The notes below the pieces were generated by a model, which had not been told where the DNA came from, did not search any database, and saw only the letters and a program-made list of their open reading frames with translations. The translations under genes were made by a program, and so were the position numbers. From Saccoglossus kowalevskii (lineage: Eukaryota; Hemichordata; Enteropneusta; Harrimaniidae): a DNA stretch of 22,883 nt. Position 1 is the first letter of the stretch; each line of letters starts with the position of its first letter. Positions 1 to 9,380 of the stretch are shown here, piece by piece. The stretch is from the NCBI RefSeq assembly GCF_000003605.2, contig NW_003130854.1, positions 2,300,879-2,323,761 on the forward strand, written 5' to 3'.

Positions 1-600
1 CGTTAATCTAAACAAAAGTCATACAGCGTGGAAACGGAATGCAAAGACAAAGACGCTTTCATAACATATTACTCCTCTGGCAAAAAAGACTGGCAAAAGG
101 CTAAAACGATAGACACTACTAAGTTACATATAATTCTGTCAATCATGAACAAAAGCTTGCGTTATCAAACAATACGCATATAAGCGCACCACACTCTCAT
201 CTCAAAAAGACATTAAAAAACATTACAAAGGTGCTCTCAAATCAACTTAAAAAGCGTCAGAAGTATTCCGGAAACACGTAAACAAAAACAACTCTTAAAA
301 TGTCGATATCTCTGTACATCTTAAAACTCTTAAAACTCGTTGGGGCATTACTTTCCCCATCATATTCCGTACTTATACACTCATTAAAACTCCATAAAAC
401 TTCACAAAATTCATAAAACTGTGATGCAAATACTTGTCCACTGAAACGCGCTTAAATCGTTATAAAGGACCTCGCATGTCACTAAATATCAGTTCAAAAC
501 CAAAATCTGGGCGCTTACATACAATTCATGATCAACACCGATAGGAAAAGCAAGCAATACATTACATACTGAACAATAGTGTTGAGATTCTGAAAAAAGA
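1..600. other. AT-rich non-coding stretch with degenerate TAAAACT repeats
   Basis: No credible gene is visible. Between about 321 and 420 the octamer-like word TAAAACTC and close variants recur (321-329, 330-338, 383-392 and two CATAAAACT forms after it), which looks like slippage-derived simple sequence. On the minus strand this lies downstream of the decayed reading frame at 689-817, so it may be the rest of that relic, but I could not follow a convincing protein through it. Confidence 0.4.
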
Positions 601-688
601 GTTCAACATCTTGAGTTACAGTGTCTCTAAGCAATTAGCTAATTCAAAGTCTATAAAGCGTCAACTTGTCTTTAATGTCGCTCAATTC

Positions 689-817
689 TTAATTATTCAG
701 TCCTATTCGATACTCGTTCTTCCGAAGGGGCTCCGAAGTCTTCATGTCTTCAGCGTTGTTCATCGGTGCCATACTGTTAACAGCGTTAGTCGTCAAGCGC
801 GGTTTTGTCTCTGCCAT
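689..817 (-). pseudogene. Decayed N-terminal reading frame, possibly retroelement ORF1 or gag-like
   Basis: Read on the minus strand, an ATG at 817 opens 42 codons to a TAA at 689-691. The peptide begins MAETKPRLTTNAVNS and continues with MNNAEDMKTSEPLRKNEYR; it is hydrophilic and charged, unlike the T-rich shadow frames opposite it. After the stop, coding-like text resumes with ELSDIKDKLTLYRL and, after a further frame change, ELANCLETL and LKMLNSFFRIS, which suggests a once longer, helix-rich protein broken by stops and shifts. Such charged N-termini are common in retrotransposon gag or LINE ORF1 proteins, but I see no zinc knuckle or other diagnostic motif, so the identity is a guess. The longer plus-strand frames over 611-1052 are best read as its antisense. 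Confidence 0.35.
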
Positions 818-1154
818 CGAGCTGCTAGTTCGGTTCACAAGAAAGACACACCTTCGCCATTTCACTTTTCTTCACAGGATGTCAATGTGCGTAAGACGCA
901 ATGTCCAGGGTTCTCACGCCACGTATCACGGGGGGATTCTCTTCTCCTCTGAGGTTCTCCACACGTGCCAGGGGGAATCTCGTTTCGTCTCTCTATCGCG
1001 TCCCCTCGAGGTACAAGATCGGGAAAGTCACTTAAGCCTTACAGTCAAATAGACGCACACAACAAAATACGTTTCAACACTCATCTCAGTCGGTCAGTCG
1101 AGCACTCTATAAGACACAGCGCCCTGGAGAAACACTGCTAACGCAAGACTGTTA
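818..1154 (-). other. GC-richer leader upstream of the minus-strand relic
   Basis: This segment is clearly richer in G, C and CpG than its surroundings, with CACGTG at about 962-967 and runs of G and C near 930-940 and 970-975. It sits directly 5' of the 689-817 frame in the minus orientation, where a 5' UTR, promoter or LTR of a retroelement would be expected. I cannot find matching LTR ends or a clear tRNA primer-binding site, so the assignment stays open. Confidence 0.3.
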
Positions 1155-1227
1155 GGAAGTAATACATTTGGGGCGAATGTATTAAAAAATCAGTTTTTGG
1201 CTGTTACCATGGCAGCGGTGGGCCAGA
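1155..1227. repeat. X-box-bearing dispersed repeat, copy A
   Basis: This ~70-bp module is closely matched by 1463-1533. Shared words in order are GAAGTAATACAT-like text, GCGAAnGTAT, a run of A, GTTTTTGGCTGTT, CCATGGCA, and GGTGGnCCAG. The core GTTACCATGGCAGC is a degraded RFX X-box. Text after it (to about 1385, including GAAGCCAAA, GAGTTTAAAAG and a TTGGGGTCAAATTT segment) resembles repeats I associate with mollusc genomes; that link is from memory. Confidence 0.5.
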
Positions 1228-1462
1228 ATCCCCCACCCCCGATTAGTGACGGTATGATCTGCCTGCCAAGTATGAACAAAATTGGCGAAGCCAAACAAAT
1301 CATAGAAGAGTTTAAAAGCTGTTACTGATGAAAGTTTACCCTTACTTGGGGTCAAATTTCTCGGTAATAAAAACAAAATCCAAAACAACTAACGCAAATT
1401 TTGTGCCCATACTCATGCTGACTAGAATGATCTATGTCTGAGCTTTTAAGTCCTAGAATTGA

Positions 1463-1533
1463 AGGGTGAGATACATGTAGTGCGAAGGTATATAAAAAGT
1501 TGTTTGGCTGTTGCCATGGCAATGGTGGACCAG
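1463..1533. repeat. X-box-bearing dispersed repeat, copy B
   Basis: Second copy of the module at 1155-1227, in the same orientation about 308 bp downstream. It carries GTTGCCATGGCAAT at 1510-1523, which differs at one base from the ideal palindromic RFX X-box GTTGCCATGGCAAC. Similarity fades after the GGTGGACCAGG end. It could be a regulatory site or only part of a dispersed repeat that happens to contain the motif. Confidence 0.5.
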
Positions 1534-2267
1534 GAGTTTTTTTTCCAGATTTTACCACGTAACGAGAGTAAAGATGTCGGGAACAAAAAATAATACATGA
1601 AGACACAGAAAATCACATACACACAGAAAAAAATTATGTTTATGGCAATCCTAACGGAGCTGATCGTCAATATCTTAAATCAATCACTTTAATGTAATAA
1701 CCGAGTATTAAAATTGCTGCACTCCAGGTGTGTGCATTTCACTTCACAGCTTTTTGCCTGTTTCTCAGTTAGTTCGGAAATAGAAATTTTTTCTGTAAAT
1801 GATGTCTGTTTAGATTCATTTGTGAGATATCTGAACTATAGATTGTCGATTTATGTTGATTCTTATTTTCCAGTTGTAATAAATATTTTTTCTCCAATTT
1901 CAACTCAAGTATATCATATTCCAGTGACGCTAGCTTTCAATGTTGCATTTCGTTTTGCTATATTTCTTATAATATGTAATTCGTCTGTGTTTGTATCCAT
2001 AGTGATTGCCCATCTGGTAATTCCCTTGCCTCTTTCCCCACTCACTCAGAATATTTATCCTTACCTATTTTAATATATTATCTCACAGTAAGCTTGAGTA
2101 TCTAGCTTCCAATAATGTAAACTACTTTATATTCAACAGGGTGAGTGATCTGACAAGGTGCAGAGAGTGATTGTAAAATCTAGAAAACAGTTCATTTATA
2201 ATAAAGTAATTTAATCTACCCTGTGCTTAGGGTGAACATATTCTTTTTGTATAGTTATTTTTGCCAG
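1534..2267. other. T-rich non-coding stretch, possible intron
   Basis: AT-rich and, from 1740 on, strongly T-rich on the plus strand. A 119-codon open frame at 1714-2073 has a hydrophobic, composition-driven sequence and no motif, so I treat it as chance. The end of the stretch, a pyrimidine-rich run into TTGCCAG at 2261-2267, looks like a splice acceptor for the exon candidate that follows. Confidence 0.4.
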
Positions 2268-2429
2268 GATAGAATGCCTTTAAAACATCAGTTAATTGAA
2301 ATTCCTCATCACATACAACAAAGGATTCAGAGTGATATTGAGCTCCACCCTGTGGTCCCACGACATACAGTATTGATACCAGGGTCCAAGAAACTGTCCC
2401 AAATTGCTAATAAGAAATGTTTACTGTAA
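2268..2429 (+). CDS. Candidate terminal coding exon, function unknown
   Basis: After an acceptor-like tract ending CAG at 2265-2267, an open frame of 53 codons runs to TAA at 2427-2429. The peptide starts DRMPLKHQLIEIPHHIQQ, includes ELHPVVPRHTVLIPGSKK and ends in NKKCLL. It is well mixed in composition, with several Pro, His and charged residues, unlike the surrounding T-rich sequence. The stop codon overlaps an AATAAA (2428-2433). Together these features suit the last exon of a spliced gene whose earlier exons lie upstream of, or are not recognisable in, this window. I do not recognise the family. A chance frame is the main alternative. Confidence 0.4.
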   Translation, partial: DRMPLKHQLIEIPHHIQQRIQSDIELHPVVPRHTVLIPGSKKLSQIANKKCLL

Positions 2430-2433
2430 TAAA
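2428..2433 (+). terminator. Poly(A) signal AATAAA
   Basis: An AATAAA overlaps the stop codon of the candidate terminal exon. A second AATAAA occurs at 3063-3068, so a longer 3' UTR to about 3090 is also possible. Confidence 0.3.
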
Positions 2434-4553
2434 TCTTCTATAACTTAGTGGAAAACACAATTTACGTTTCTGAAAAAGTACCCCCTCTGGAATCTGATGA
2501 TTCATGACAAGAACACATCTTGCGCAGCAATGTTTGCAAAGCAGTTTCATTTCCTGTACAGTTATTTAATTTATCACACAGCCTATTAAGTTCTTGTGAA
2601 TTGTTTTAATTACTTCAAAGAAGAAGGTCTGGCATCAAAACTTTCTATTTGTCCTTGCTGGGGTATTTTGTCAGTAGCAGCAATAAGTTACCATCTGACT
2701 ATAAAATATGATTGTAATCAATCACTCAAATTTGTTTTCTGAATGGTCTTGACACGAAATTGGTAGACTTGTCATCTCTCTGTTGAGGAAGTTTTAACAT
2801 ATTTGATAGCATGATTATGTCAATTCTAACCTATGGATCTTAAAATATGAATACATGATAGAACTTGTGCACTTATTTGCATGTAGAATGTATTTGGGGT
2901 CGAAAATTGTTTTCAACACTAGTATTTTTGTGTAGTACATATTATGTTTTATACTCGGAATGGTATTACAATGCATTCCCTTGACACATATTTTAGTTTC
3001 ATGACAACTTAAAATCCAGACTGAGAGCCTTATTTAACAGTTATTAATATTCCTTTAAACCAAATAAATTAGAAAGTGATTGAAAACGTGAAGTTGTCGT
3101 TGGAGTGCCGCCTATCAGCATGTACAATTTCTTTTTGAAAGTCTCTTCACAGTTGCATTGGCCAATAGGGCCATTTTATTGTTTGGGGTTTTACCTGTGA
3201 TTTAATGTACATTATGGTCATGTTCGATTGGTAGCTTGTTTATTCTTTAGTAGCACCCCTTTCTTATTTTTGATGAATTATTCATTTAATATTATTGGGC
3301 TGAGTAACAACTTTGAATTCTTCATCACCATGTACCTCTGAAGTCATAATCAGAATATGGAATCATGTAGTGGATTATTGACCAGAATTACTGTCTCGTG
3401 ATTTTTCATGGAATATACCACCTGATAATGCTATTTTGTTCTTCATAACAATACAATGTGTTCTGTGCACTTAATGCACTATCTGCACCAGTCTTGAACA
3501 CCACATGCAATTACAAGCATGTATTTTTTTTAATTCATCCAAAGTTGTGGTGAGGACAAAACGTTCAATGCGCAAGTCAAAATGTAACCTTCACAACAAT
3601 AATCCACATTTAGTTCAAAAAGAATTACCGTATTTTGAAATGTTTCTCCGCCATTTTCTGCTAGTACTTTTAACCTGGCCCAATTGGCCAAATCATCAAA
3701 TTGATTGACGAGTCTTCGTCGTAATTTATAATAAGAACCACTTATTGTTTGATCACTACTGATCTATTTATCTATGATCTTAGTTGCAGTTTTGTATATT
3801 GGCCCCAGAAACATCTCACTCATACAAAGGTTTATGAACACTGTGCCGTCGTATTCCCCTGGCTCAGAAATTGTGTTCCCTTGATACTCGACCATCAGTC
3901 TTTCGTCCTGGCTACTAGTTTTCTGGCACGAGCTATTATTGGAGTTCATGCTTATTACATTTTTAGGAACTGCTGAAGCTTGTAACTTATGTTGCACTTG
4001 CTGTTCACCTTCACTTCAACTCTATAGGGGTAGCCACCTCAGACATTTAATAGGTCGCAGTCAACGAGTGTGTATAGTGTGTATAGAATGCGGATCTGGA
4101 GAGAGTGCAATTCCAATTACAGTGCCTGCTGCAACCAGATCAAATCCAGCTTGGTGTGCATCAGTCATACTAATATAGAGTCTTCATCGGGTGCTTGATG
4201 GAATCGTCACATCTCAGTGTCCACAAGGGAGTTCAGCTTTACGCCCACCAACCTTCAACGACGCAAACCAACTGCTGGGAGTGGAACGTAATTTTTACAA
4301 AATCATTTGTACACAAAACTTCCATTTAAGGAAGTTTCATTGTACCAGAAGTCTATTTATTTGAGAATTGGCACCTTTTAGGTAGCTACTTAAACATACA
4401 TTTGAAAATGGCCGACCAGTCCCAATATGATAACTTGCCAAGGCCAAAAGGCATCACAGCCGTAAAAGACGCTAAAAATTACAAGTTTATGAAATAATTT
4501 CTACTGATGTATCACAGTGTCGGTCACCTTGTTTGCAACAAAGTCTGCTAGAC
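2434..4553. other. Non-coding stretch, possible 3' UTR then intergenic sequence
   Basis: 2434-3068 could be 3' UTR of the preceding exon candidate because it ends with another AATAAA. Beyond that I see only short frames. The 3764-4260 part is less AT-rich and its minus strand has coding-like fragments (for example MVEYQGNTISEPGEYDG, and MTDAHQAGFDLVAAGTVIG around 4108-4164), perhaps a very old transposon or exon, but no motif allows a call. Confidence 0.35.
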
Positions 4554-4584
4554 AAACCTACCATTGGCGTTGCTACGCCAGTAG
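4554..4584. repeat. Small bulged stem-loop
   Basis: TGGCGT at 4565-4570 pairs perfectly with ACGCCA at 4575-4580 around a TGCT loop. Outside it CTAC (4558-4561) can pair with GTAG (4581-4584) across a three-base bulge. It is short and could be chance; no known RNA family is suggested. Confidence 0.3.
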
Positions 4585-4589
4585 AAAGG

Positions 4590-5044
4590 GGCAAAAAAAA
4601 ATAGAGGGGGATATCAAAACACAAGCTGGTATAAACCATTGGCAAACAAATACAAGTGATTGGATCTGGTAAGTTGAATAGCTTTAACAGTTTCTACGTC
4701 TTTATCCAATTTGTAAGTTTTCTCCTGATTTGATTGGAGTCGCATGGTTTTCCCATCGTTTTAGCAAATCCACTCTCATAAATACTAGGTCATCTTTTAC
4801 ACCGGGTCACCATTTATGAGGTCAATGATTTCCGGTACATTCAGCACTGAACATTTGATGGTTTGCTAATAAATGTAGATTCATATTTTTGTATTTGCTC
4901 ATTTCAATTGGAGCAAAGAGGATGGTTACAGTGAGTCATGTTCCAGTTAGGAACACTCGCCGCTGTGTCAATGACAGCAATGAACAACATCTCTTAACTC
5001 AAAACAGACAACATGCCAAATTGAGACGAAGCGACTGAGTGGTA
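4590..5044. other. Non-coding stretch, nothing recognised
   Basis: AT-rich sequence without a usable frame, repeat or motif that I can support. It ends where the first copy of the duplicated block begins. Confidence 0.4.
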
Positions 5045-5597
5045 CGAAATAACACCTTTTCAATGAATGGACACAGTGTATAATAGAAGATGGAAGCACC
5101 GCTTTTTTACAGACTTGAACATGTAGTTTTTCCGAGATCTTGTCGCCCCTTCTGTTTGAATACTTTATGATATTATCTGTGACTCGTTCCTTATATTTGG
5201 AGGGAGTATAAACTAAATTGGATAGGCAGCATTACCTACTTAAAGGCTGTGCTCATATTATTGTGTCTTTAAAAAACATGTCTAATACTGTATTCAGTAT
5301 GATGTGTTATGTTCGGGTAGCGGTACCCAGAAGCGTAAATAACATTTGTTTGTAAAATAGAATGGTTTAATTACGTTTGGGTAACAATGGCCGGGAGTGT
5401 AAACCAAGATTTATACATCTCAAGCAGCGTATTCAACAAAATGCGTCTGTAAAAACAAACGCATGTCTAATATAATTTAGGGGTTGTTCGATTACGTCTG
5501 GGTAGTCAGGCAGCATTAACTTGCCAAACATCACTAGTCACGTTTGTCTCCTCTGCCTTGTGAAAAATCAAGTGTATTTCTAGACTAAAACAAAATG
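5045..5597 (+). repeat. Duplicated block, copy 1
   Basis: This block matches 6495-7091 in the same orientation from CGAAATAA through to GACTAAAA. The best-kept part, 5181-5236, is identical over 56 bases to 6630-6685. Inside are three degenerate units, each marked by a word like ATTACGTYTGGGTA (about 5308, 5370 and 5491) and, between them, GTCTGTAAAAA-like text. The third unit lacks about 13 bases present in copy 2. It has no coding potential. The start and end show no clear terminal repeats, so I cannot say whether it is a mobile element or a local duplication. Confidence 0.8.
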
Positions 5598-6008
5598 CGG
5601 ACTGTGGTAGAAACGTGATTAAAATAATGAATGAATGAACGAATATTTCGGACACGTCTCAAACTAAGAATACGTGTCTCGTATGTCAATTTGAGTATTT
5701 CATGTAGTTAGAAACTCGTTACTATGATCTTACATGCAATATGTCTCGGTCCTGTCATAAAAATGATCCGTTTATTAGGTAACACGAATACTTAATTATA
5801 ATTTGACCACACCTTTCACAAATTAACAGTCATTAAAACGGAATTTTAATGTAATGTAAATTGTTCTTTGGAATGTAATTATATCTTGGCTTTATAAAAA
5901 CAAATGATAAATGAAATAACATACGAAATCCATCATTCAAAGATGTGCCACATTCTTTCTCATTACATTACAAACTTGAACAACTGTTGTCATGTGTCAG
6001 AGTTAAAC
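5598..6008. other. Sequence unique to copy 1 of the duplication
   Basis: Between the end of duplicated block copy 1 and the point near 6010 where similarity to the other copy resumes, about 410 bases have no counterpart after copy 2 (only ~20 bases separate the corresponding points there). It contains a short GAATGAATGAACGAAT run near 5628-5643. It is either an insertion here or a deletion there. Confidence 0.4.
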
Positions 6009-6100
6009 ATCCAGCCAAATACCTGCAATTTTGTATACGGCTTCCATGACGTTTGTTTGAAATTTTAACCAAATCAGAGAGAGCATTCAAGGAATTTATA
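6009..6100 (+). repeat. Outer segment of the duplication, copy 1
   Basis: Similarity to the second copy resumes here. CCAAATACCTGCAATTTTGT near 6014 matches GCAAATCCCTGAAATTCTGT near 7121, and AATTTTAACCAAATC with GAGCATTCAAG near 6060-6092 matches the same words near 7231-7259. The spacing between these two anchors is larger in copy 2. Confidence 0.55.
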
Positions 6101-6494
6101 CAAATTAACATGCATGGATTTAAACTAAAATTTATCACAGCCAATATGCACCAATGTTCAATGAAATCTGCGAGTGGATTTTGAAATAATTGAGGCACGT
6201 GCAATACAATAACTATTACTGTGCTTCCACGGAAAGTCGACATGTCAAAATTTAGTGATATGTTAGATTTGTTTAAATGCCAGGATTAAAATAAGACCGC
6301 GAATGACATGTACATAAAGAATAAAAAAAATACTTCTTAGAAACTTAGATGCGTCACGTTCATATTGACCAAGTCCCAACGTACGAGGTGTGATTATTAG
6401 AATGAACTAGAATTAGCACTAGCTCATTAACATATTCGAAATAGTATCAGTTCATTACAATCAACACAAAATGAACTAAATTACACGGCAACCA
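6101..6494. other. Non-coding stretch between the duplicated blocks
   Basis: AT-rich. A 91-codon minus-strand frame (5968-6243) overlaps this region and the repeat segment; it has no motif and I do not call it a gene. Confidence 0.4.
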
Positions 6495-7091
6495 TCGAAA
6501 TAAAACACTTTTTCAATGAATGGACACAGTGTACAGTAGGAGATGGAAGCACCGCCGTTTTACAGACTTTAACACGTAGTTTTCCGAAATCTTGTCGCCC
6601 CTTCTGTTTGAATACCTTATATTATCTGCGACTCGTTCCTTATATTTGGAGGGAGTATAAACTAAATTGGATAGGCAGCATTACCCACTTAAAGGATGTG
6701 CTCATATTATTGTGTCTGTAAAAAAACGTGTTCAATACTGTTCAGTATGTTGTATTATGTTCGGGCAGCGATAGCCAGAAGCGTCATCACTGTCTATAAC
6801 GTTTGTCTGTGAAACAAATCGTGTTCAATACGGCATATAATGGTTTGATTACGTTTGGGTATCAATAGCTGGGAGTATAAACCAGGATTTAGACTTCTCA
6901 AGCAGCGGTGTCTCTAACATCTGTCTGTAAAAACACGTCTTATATGGTTGAGGGGTTGTTCGATTACGTCTGGGTAGTGATAGCCTGAAGTCAGACAGCA
7001 TTAAGCCAAGCATCACTGTACAACATTTGTCTTCTCTGTATTCTGAAATAATCACACTAAAAGCAAGTGTATTTCTGGACTAAAAAAATGC
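6495..7091 (+). repeat. Duplicated block, copy 2
   Basis: Second copy of the block at 5045-5597, starting about 1450 bp downstream. Here the internal units are clearest: ATTATGTTCGGG at 6754, ATTACGTTTGGG at 6848 and ATTACGTCTGGG at 6963, with matching GTCTGT words at 6714, 6805 and 6923. The unit length therefore drifts from about 91 to 118 bases. An ancient satellite-like triplication was thus carried along when the whole block was duplicated. Several small indels separate the two copies, so the duplication is not recent. Confidence 0.8.
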
Positions 7092-7109
7092 ACATGACTA
7101 AAAATATTT

Positions 7110-7263
7110 TAAATATCAAGGCAAATCCCTGAAATTCTGTTCCACAATAGCTCGATTTTTGTGGAATTTTACTATCATGGTTACGAGTTAGTGTTCACTA
7201 ACTCCATGTTGTCGTCTATGTTGTTTGGAATTTTAACCAAATCTGAACGAGCATTCAAGAGAA
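7110..7263 (+). repeat. Outer segment of the duplication, copy 2
   Basis: Partner of 6009-6100. The two anchor words (GCAAATCCCTGAAATTCTGT and AATTTTAACCAAATC) lie about 110 bases apart here against about 45 in copy 1, so one copy gained or lost some 65 bases between them. Confidence 0.5.
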
Positions 7264-8268
7264 TGGCTCTGGTTAACTTCTGTTAAAACTTAATTATATT
7301 TTTCCTTTTACAGACAAGTTTTCAATGCTCAATGATGAACAATCAATATACAACTTTTTCGACACAAAATAGTTCACTCTCAAAAAAGGCAGGATCTTCA
7401 CACATTTGTGAAACTGAATAGCCTCCAGTCGGCCATTTTGATTTGACAGTGGGATGAACTCGTGCACATAAATGCAACATGAAGTGTCATATGTAAGTGA
7501 AGTTTCCACAAAATCAGTCACTGTCATTGTCCGATATATATCGATGAACATCATTTGCTAAAAGAAAATGTCCACCAGTCGGTTTATGACCTATGTGCAG
7601 GAATTTTTGAGATAACAGTTTGAATTTCTATTACAAATGACAATGCTCTATTATATGACAGTACATTGGCTATCAGACTAAACAAATGAATGTGAAATAT
7701 GATGTATGAACTGGATTCATTCGGCCAGTTTGAGTCTGATTTGTGGAACCTGCATTATGTAGATGTTTATTTTTACGAGTTTTCAGCACAAACTGCTGCT
7801 TATCGGCATCGTGCAGTACACATGTCATATCTGCCATATGTCTCCCCTTTCGCGGTTTCCCTGTTGGCGAGTGTTTAATAAACATCCTTTTGATTGCCTG
7901 ACATGAAGAAATTGCGTATTTTTATTGACTTATTTGGCGACGTACTTTTGTGCTACGCAAGTTTATGGGGAGAACCATAGCTCCTCCGTGTCAATGAAAT
8001 TTCAACACCCAAAACACAAATTTAGAGACCCCGAATGAAATACAACAACGAAAGACCGACAGAAGGAGAGCTATTAACCCGCATCTATACTAGTATGTAA
8101 CTATAGTAGAGTTGCTTCATTGATTATTTATGATGGTCATAAAAATATATGAGACCAATTTCCAGTGAAATGTAGAAGATTGGCAAGTTAAGATGTTCTA
8201 TAATTATTTTATACTCTAATGTGCAAATATATTCCGGTTGTTAATACTGACTATTTTTTTAGTTTCAT
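7264..8268. other. Non-coding stretch up to the transposon
   Basis: No supported gene. A 70-codon minus-strand frame (7673-7885) is less AT-rich than its surroundings but has no recognisable motif. A weak inverted pair, ATAGCTCCTCCGTGTC near 7978 and GACAGAAGGAGAGCTAT at 8058-8074, could form an imperfect stem with a ~65-base loop. Confidence 0.35.
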
Positions 8269-8271
8269 TTA
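8269..8271. repeat. Target-site duplication TTA, left
   Basis: TTA immediately precedes the left GGCCACAC terminus and is repeated directly after the right terminus at 9378-9380. Three bases alone are weak, but their placement at the exact ends of a 33-bp inverted repeat is convincing. Confidence 0.7.
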
Positions 8272-8304
8272 GGCCACACCGACTTAATTTTATGGATGAC
8301 ATCC
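8272..8304 (+). repeat. Left terminal inverted repeat, 33 bp
   Basis: Starts GGCCACACCGACTTAATTTT and ends GGATGACATCC. Compared with the reverse complement of 9345-9377, 31 of 33 bases agree; the mismatches are C/T at positions 9 and 12 of the repeat. Confidence 0.85.
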
Positions 8305-9344
8305 ACGCGCGCATTAGTTTTCGCCTGTTCTCAAAAAAACAAAATCTCCGACGGAACTTGCCGACTCATATTGTCTACTTCAAAACCAAACTCCGCACAG
8401 TAAGGGCAAAGACCTATGGGAAGGAGATTGTCTCAAAACATGCCAATTTTGTCATAAATGATCCAACATGGCGACCACACCACCAAAATACGTGAGCATA
8501 AAAGTTCAGAGGTAAAACGGAGGGATTGTTGTATACTGGTACGCAATTGACGTTGGCCTGGGAGATGTGACGCTTACACAGCTATACGATGAGAGATGGG
8601 ATGGGAGAGGAATGGAGGTGTATGGTGGCCAAAAAGTCGGTCAGGTGACAAGTCAGCTCGGTTGCTTTGTCCGCATTGAAGTCGACAATACTGCAACGAA
8701 AGCAGCGAAAGCCCCACGGCCGAAGTCCCCTTTCGGGATGAAGAAAAGTTTATTTTTTTTTATATTTTCTGATTCGGATAATTTGCTTGCACACACAGTC
8801 AGTAATATTTTGATCATATGACAAATTTTCATCAAGATACATGTACATAATTTTCTGCATCCAAATTTTTGTTGACTCTCTGTTGGTGTTTTTTTACAAT
8901 ATTGAGCCTCTTATAATTTGTTACATAGTTGAAGTAGTTCTAGAGCATTTGTGTCTACACTTAGTCTATTTGAAGTGTCACTTTAAAAGCTGTAGTTTGA
9001 ATGTCAAAGAAGTTAATTTCCAGGTTGCTGTTGACAAACTTATTGTTCATTTTTAATTATTTTTTTTTCAATACAACACAGTAAGTTTTTCTTTATTATT
9101 GAGTTGATGTGTATGCCTTTGGCAAAGCTAACATCTGCCATTTCAAAATCAAAGGTGATGATACCTATGACAGTAATACAGTACGAGATGTGTACATCAA
9201 CATGTGCCTCCTACAAATAAAGACTTGTTTTTTTGATACACTGTGGTTCAATTCGTAATAACAGTTCCGTAGTCCTGTGGTTTTAGCAACTTTTTTTGGC
9301 AGGATTTTTTTTTGCCCTCTCGCATCAGTTTTGGGGTCTTCAGA

Positions 9345-9377
9345 GGATGTCATCCATAAAATTAAATCAGTGTGGCC
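9345..9377 (-). repeat. Right terminal inverted repeat, 33 bp
   Basis: Inverted partner of 8272-8304. Read outward it ends GTGTGGCC at 9370-9377 and is followed at once by TTA. Similarity stops sharply at the inner GGATGACATCC boundary. Confidence 0.85.
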
Positions 9378-9380
9378 TTA

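Larger units (their letters stand above)
8272..9377. mobile_element. Complete 1106-bp DNA transposon, PIF/Harbinger-like by its ends
   Basis: The element has 33-bp terminal inverted repeats that differ at two positions and is flanked by a direct TTA on both sides (8269-8271 and 9378-9380). Both ends begin GGCCACAC and share TTAATTTTATGGATGACATCC-type text. A 3-bp TWA target duplication and termini beginning GG are known for the PIF/Harbinger superfamily, and this is the basis of the assignment. Inside, no DDE transposase is recognisable. Plus-strand frames of 85 and 84 codons (8238-8495, which runs through the left terminus, and 8567-8821) and a Lys-rich minus-strand frame (9165-9353, running out of the right terminus) could be fragments but may be chance. 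It is therefore most likely a non-autonomous or decayed copy. Confidence 0.8.

Noticed and set aside
611-1052. Two overlapping plus-strand frames of 113 and 102 codons
   Set aside because: They lie opposite a more protein-like minus-strand frame and show no motif; treated as antisense shadows.
1714-2073. 119-codon open frame on the plus strand
   Set aside because: Its sequence is driven by T-rich composition (Phe, Ile, Ser, Val) and has no motif, splice support or homology that I recognise.
3764-4260. Coding-like minus-strand text, suspected Tc1/mariner transposase
   Set aside because: MTDAHQAGFDLVAAG vaguely recalls a helix-turn-helix start, but no DDE/D motif or inverted ends follow, so I could not support it.
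8567-8821. 84-codon frame inside the TTA-flanked transposon as transposase
   Set aside because: It has no DDE signature, ends in a T-rich tract and is far too short; at most a fragment.
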